In this document: positions 5,562 to 7,083 of the stretch, one piece after another
Layout of the letters: each line of letters opens with the position of its first letter
How positions within the stretch are numbered: position 1 is the stretch's first letter
Source: an uncultured Marmoricola sp.
Lineage (GTDB): Bacteria; Actinomycetota; Actinomycetes; Propionibacteriales; Nocardioidaceae
Length of the DNA stretch: 7,083 nucleotides
Direction: 5' to 3'
NCBI GenBank assembly: GCA_937868455.1
Contig: CALMMO010000265.1
Span: 1-7,083 of the forward strand
Notes under the pieces: model-generated
The model's input: only the letters and a program-made list of their open reading frames with translations
The model's database searches: none
Told to the model about the DNA's origin: nothing
Translations under genes and position numbers: made by a program

Positions 5562-6194
5562 TCATGTCCAGTCCTCCCCGACCCGATTCAACAAAGCAGA
5601 CCCGCCAGATGCTGAGAGTACGACGCCACTGGCAGATTCGACTTCGTTATCTCGCAAGCCCAGGCGCAACGTGGCCTCAGCGTCGTGGATCACCTCGAAC
5701 ACCGCCAGTCCCCTCGCTCGAAGCTCATTTTCCACGCGAGCAGCCAACGTGTAAGGCAACCTCACCTCATACACCCCGAGCAGTTCTCGACGGACCACTG
5801 GAGCGTCAGCGAGGGCTGCGCGTACGGCGTCGCCGTACGCCCTAACCAGTCCGCCTGCTCCCAGCAAGGTGCCGCCAAACCAGCGTGTGACCACAGCGCA
5901 CACATCGCTGAGTTCGTGACCTCGAAGCACTTCAAGCATGGGGGCGCCAGCCGTGCCCGAAGGCTCCCCATCGTCGTTAGAGCGTTCGATCTGCCTCGCG
6001 GGGCCAAGGATGAAGGCCGAGCAGTGATGGCGGGCATCCCAATGATCGCGACGGGCCTCTTCAACCAACGCACGCGCAGATGCCTCGTCGGCAACTGGAG
6101 CGACGGTGGCGAGAAACTTGGAGCGCTTGACCTCAATCTGCGCCGTCACCGGCGCACCCAGGGTGAGAAATGCTGAGGCCACGGGCTCTAGCAT
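5562..6194 (-). CDS. yigZ: YigZ/IMPACT family protein
   Basis: This 210-residue cytoplasmic protein belongs to the YigZ family, whose N-terminal domain is shared with eukaryotic IMPACT, a regulator of the Gcn2 kinase. The family signature is complete: KRSKFLA (23-29), DARHHCSAFILG (53-64), NDDGEPSGTAGAPML (73-87), VVTRWFGGTLLGAGGLVRAY (101-120). The C-terminal third (about 140-205) fits the small ferredoxin-like domain found after it in bacterial members. The molecular function in bacteria is not firmly known. The start at 6194 is preferred because it lines up with the usual position about 20-25 residues before KRSKF (GAPVTAQIE resembles APVTVVEEI in the E. coli protein). Earlier ATGs at 6209 and 6251 are in frame but would overlap the divergent gene further. 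No Shine-Dalgarno site is visible. Its ATG overlaps the ATG of the divergent gene by two bases. Confidence 0.92.
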   Translation of the reverse strand: MLEPVASAFLTLGAPVTAQIEVKRSKFLATVAPVADEASARALVEEARRDHWDARHHCSAFILGPARQIERSNDDGEPSGTAGAPMLEVLRGHELSDVCAVVTRWFGGTLLGAGGLVRAYGDAVRAALADAPVVRRELLGVYEVRLPYTLAARVENELRARGLAVFEVIHDAEATLRLGLRDNEVESASGVVLSASGGSALLNRVGEDWT

Positions 6195-7041
6195 GCAGCA
6201 GGTGCGCATCGTGTCATTGCTGCCCTCAGCAACCGAGATCCTTTTTGCCATCGGCGCCGGCGACGACGTCGTGGGGGTGACGTTCGAATGCGACTACCCA
6301 GCTGAGGCTCGAACCCGGTCCATTGTTTCGACCTCCTCGATGCCCGAGGGGCTCACCCCGACCGAGATCGACGCCTGGGTTTCAGTGGCTCGAAGCAGGG
6401 GCGAGGATCTCTACCGCCTCGATGCTGATTCGCTGCGTGCGCTGGATCCTGACCTCATCGTCACCCAAGACCTATGCGCCGTATGTGCGGTCGACGTGTC
6501 AGTGGTCGAGGAGGCGCTTGACTATCTCGGCTGCGAGGCCGAAGTCATCACCCTTGATCCGCAGAACCTTCAGCAGGTGTTGGAGTCGATCACAACCCTG
6601 GGTGCAGCCGTGGATCGCGTCGATGAGGCGGCTGCTCTCGTTGCGTCGCTCCGGGCGAGATTGGCCGCCGCGTGGCGAGCCACGATGGGCTACCCCACGC
6701 CTCGCGTCGCATTGTTGGAGTGGACCGATCCGCCGTACGCACCTGGGCATTGGCTACCAGAGATGGTCGAGCTCGGAGGTGCAGTCTCCGCATTAGGAAC
6801 GGCTGGCTCGCCCTCGACCCGAGTCACCTGGGACGACGTACGCGCCTCCTCTCCCGATCTCATCGTGGCCGCGCCGTGTGGCTATGACCTTGATGGTGCC
6901 GCAGCCCAGGCACTGGCGATGCCAGACCTCGGCGTGCCGGTCTGGGCCGTCGACGCGAACGCATCCTTTGCCCGCCCTGGCCCGCGACTTGTCGATGGGA
7001 TCGAGGCCATCGTGGCGATCGTCCATCCACACCTGGTCTAG
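6193..7041 (+). CDS. Cobalamin-binding (BtuF-like) substrate-binding-fold protein without signal peptide
   Basis: This 282-residue protein has the helical-backbone binding-protein fold of BtuF/FepB-type proteins (Peripla_BP_2). It opens with VRIVSLLPSATEILFAIGAG and continues with VGVTFECDYP (28-36). A first lobe ends around DPDLIVTQDLCAVCAVD (85-101), a long connecting helix spans about 125-165, and the second lobe has VALLEWTDPPYAPGHWLPEM and DLIVAAPCGYD (222-232). It lacks a signal peptide or lipobox, so it is probably cytoplasmic, unlike classical BtuF. Five cysteines are present: C33, C95, C98, C114 and C229, with C95 and C98 in a CxxC. No transporter permease or ATPase lies nearby, and ligand binding is inferred from the family. 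The ATG at 6193 has no Shine-Dalgarno site. GTG at 6202, seven bases after TAGCAT (6189-6194), is a good alternative leaderless start giving an N-terminus MRIVSLLPS. Confidence 0.85.
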   Translation: MQQVRIVSLLPSATEILFAIGAGDDVVGVTFECDYPAEARTRSIVSTSSMPEGLTPTEIDAWVSVARSRGEDLYRLDADSLRALDPDLIVTQDLCAVCAVDVSVVEEALDYLGCEAEVITLDPQNLQQVLESITTLGAAVDRVDEAAALVASLRARLAAAWRATMGYPTPRVALLEWTDPPYAPGHWLPEMVELGGAVSALGTAGSPSTRVTWDDVRASSPDLIVAAPCGYDLDGAAAQALAMPDLGVPVWAVDANASFARPGPRLVDGIEAIVAIVHPHLV

Positions 7042-7083
7042 CAGTAGCCGATTGCCCGCCAGATCCCCTGAGTGCTTTGCCCG
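7038..7083 (-). CDS. Possible C-terminal end of a convergent gene cut by the right edge
   Basis: On the minus strand a frame enters from the right edge and stops with TAG at 7040-7038, reading GQSTQGIWRAIGYC. Its stop would overlap the stop of the BtuF-like gene as CTAG. Only 14 codons are visible and the other two minus frames are also open here, so this is a weak call. The 42 bases after 7041 otherwise show no clear terminator or promoter. Confidence 0.2.
   Translation of the reverse strand, partial: GQSTQGIWRAIGYC

Noticed and set aside
6100..6192. A cobalamin riboswitch ahead of the BtuF-like gene.
   Set aside because: This stretch codes for the YigZ-family protein on the other strand, leaves no leader space, and no B12-box-like sequence was seen.

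Overview
The window is GC-rich, with codons favouring G or C at the third position. It looks like a chromosomal stretch from an actinobacterium. Three things support this: the GC-rich coding style, GTG start use, and three probable leaderless genes with a TANNNT -10 element six bases before the start codon. No transposase, phage gene, CRISPR array, rRNA or tRNA was seen.

Left part (1-4339, all minus strand). Read in the direction of transcription, a likely operon starts with a small exported protein of about 129 residues with two cysteines (4339-3950). Next comes an exported protein of 149 residues built on a 19-residue His/Asp/Ser/Gly repeat (3922-3473). It is followed by a membrane sensor histidine kinase of the NarL/DesK type (3489-2065) and its LuxR-type response regulator (2068-1457). 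The first two genes have strong Shine-Dalgarno sites, the second overlaps the kinase gene by 17 bases, and kinase and regulator overlap by ATGA. A perfect 11-bp hairpin lies just after the stop of the repeat gene, inside the 5' end of the kinase gene, and may lower expression of the kinase pair relative to the exported pair. Downstream on the same strand is a gene for a MutL/GlmL-type ASKHA ATPase (1430-84), the partner of B12-dependent mutases and not the mismatch-repair MutL. It has no Shine-Dalgarno site but appears to have its own leaderless promoter. After it, the first 18 codons of an unrecognised gene run off the left edge with the same leaderless layout.

Middle (4340-5461). A region of 151 bases separates the exported-protein operon from the divergent msrA. 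It carries two copies of a TCGTAG..CCT.CT motif 52 bp apart and a 6+6 palindrome between them, which are candidate sites for the response regulator. msrA (methionine sulfoxide reductase A) and a TfoX N-domain protein form a plus-strand pair with a 5-base gap.

Right part (5462-7083). A convergent intergenic region with two inverted repeats separates the TfoX-like gene from a minus-strand YigZ/IMPACT family gene. The start codons of that gene and of a divergent cobalamin-binding (BtuF-like) protein gene overlap inside GCATGC. The BtuF-like protein has no signal peptide and carries a conserved-looking Cys cluster.

The most interesting unit is the module of two exported proteins plus kinase and regulator, with its candidate autoregulatory region. 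Its signal and the role of the His/Asp repeat protein are unknown.
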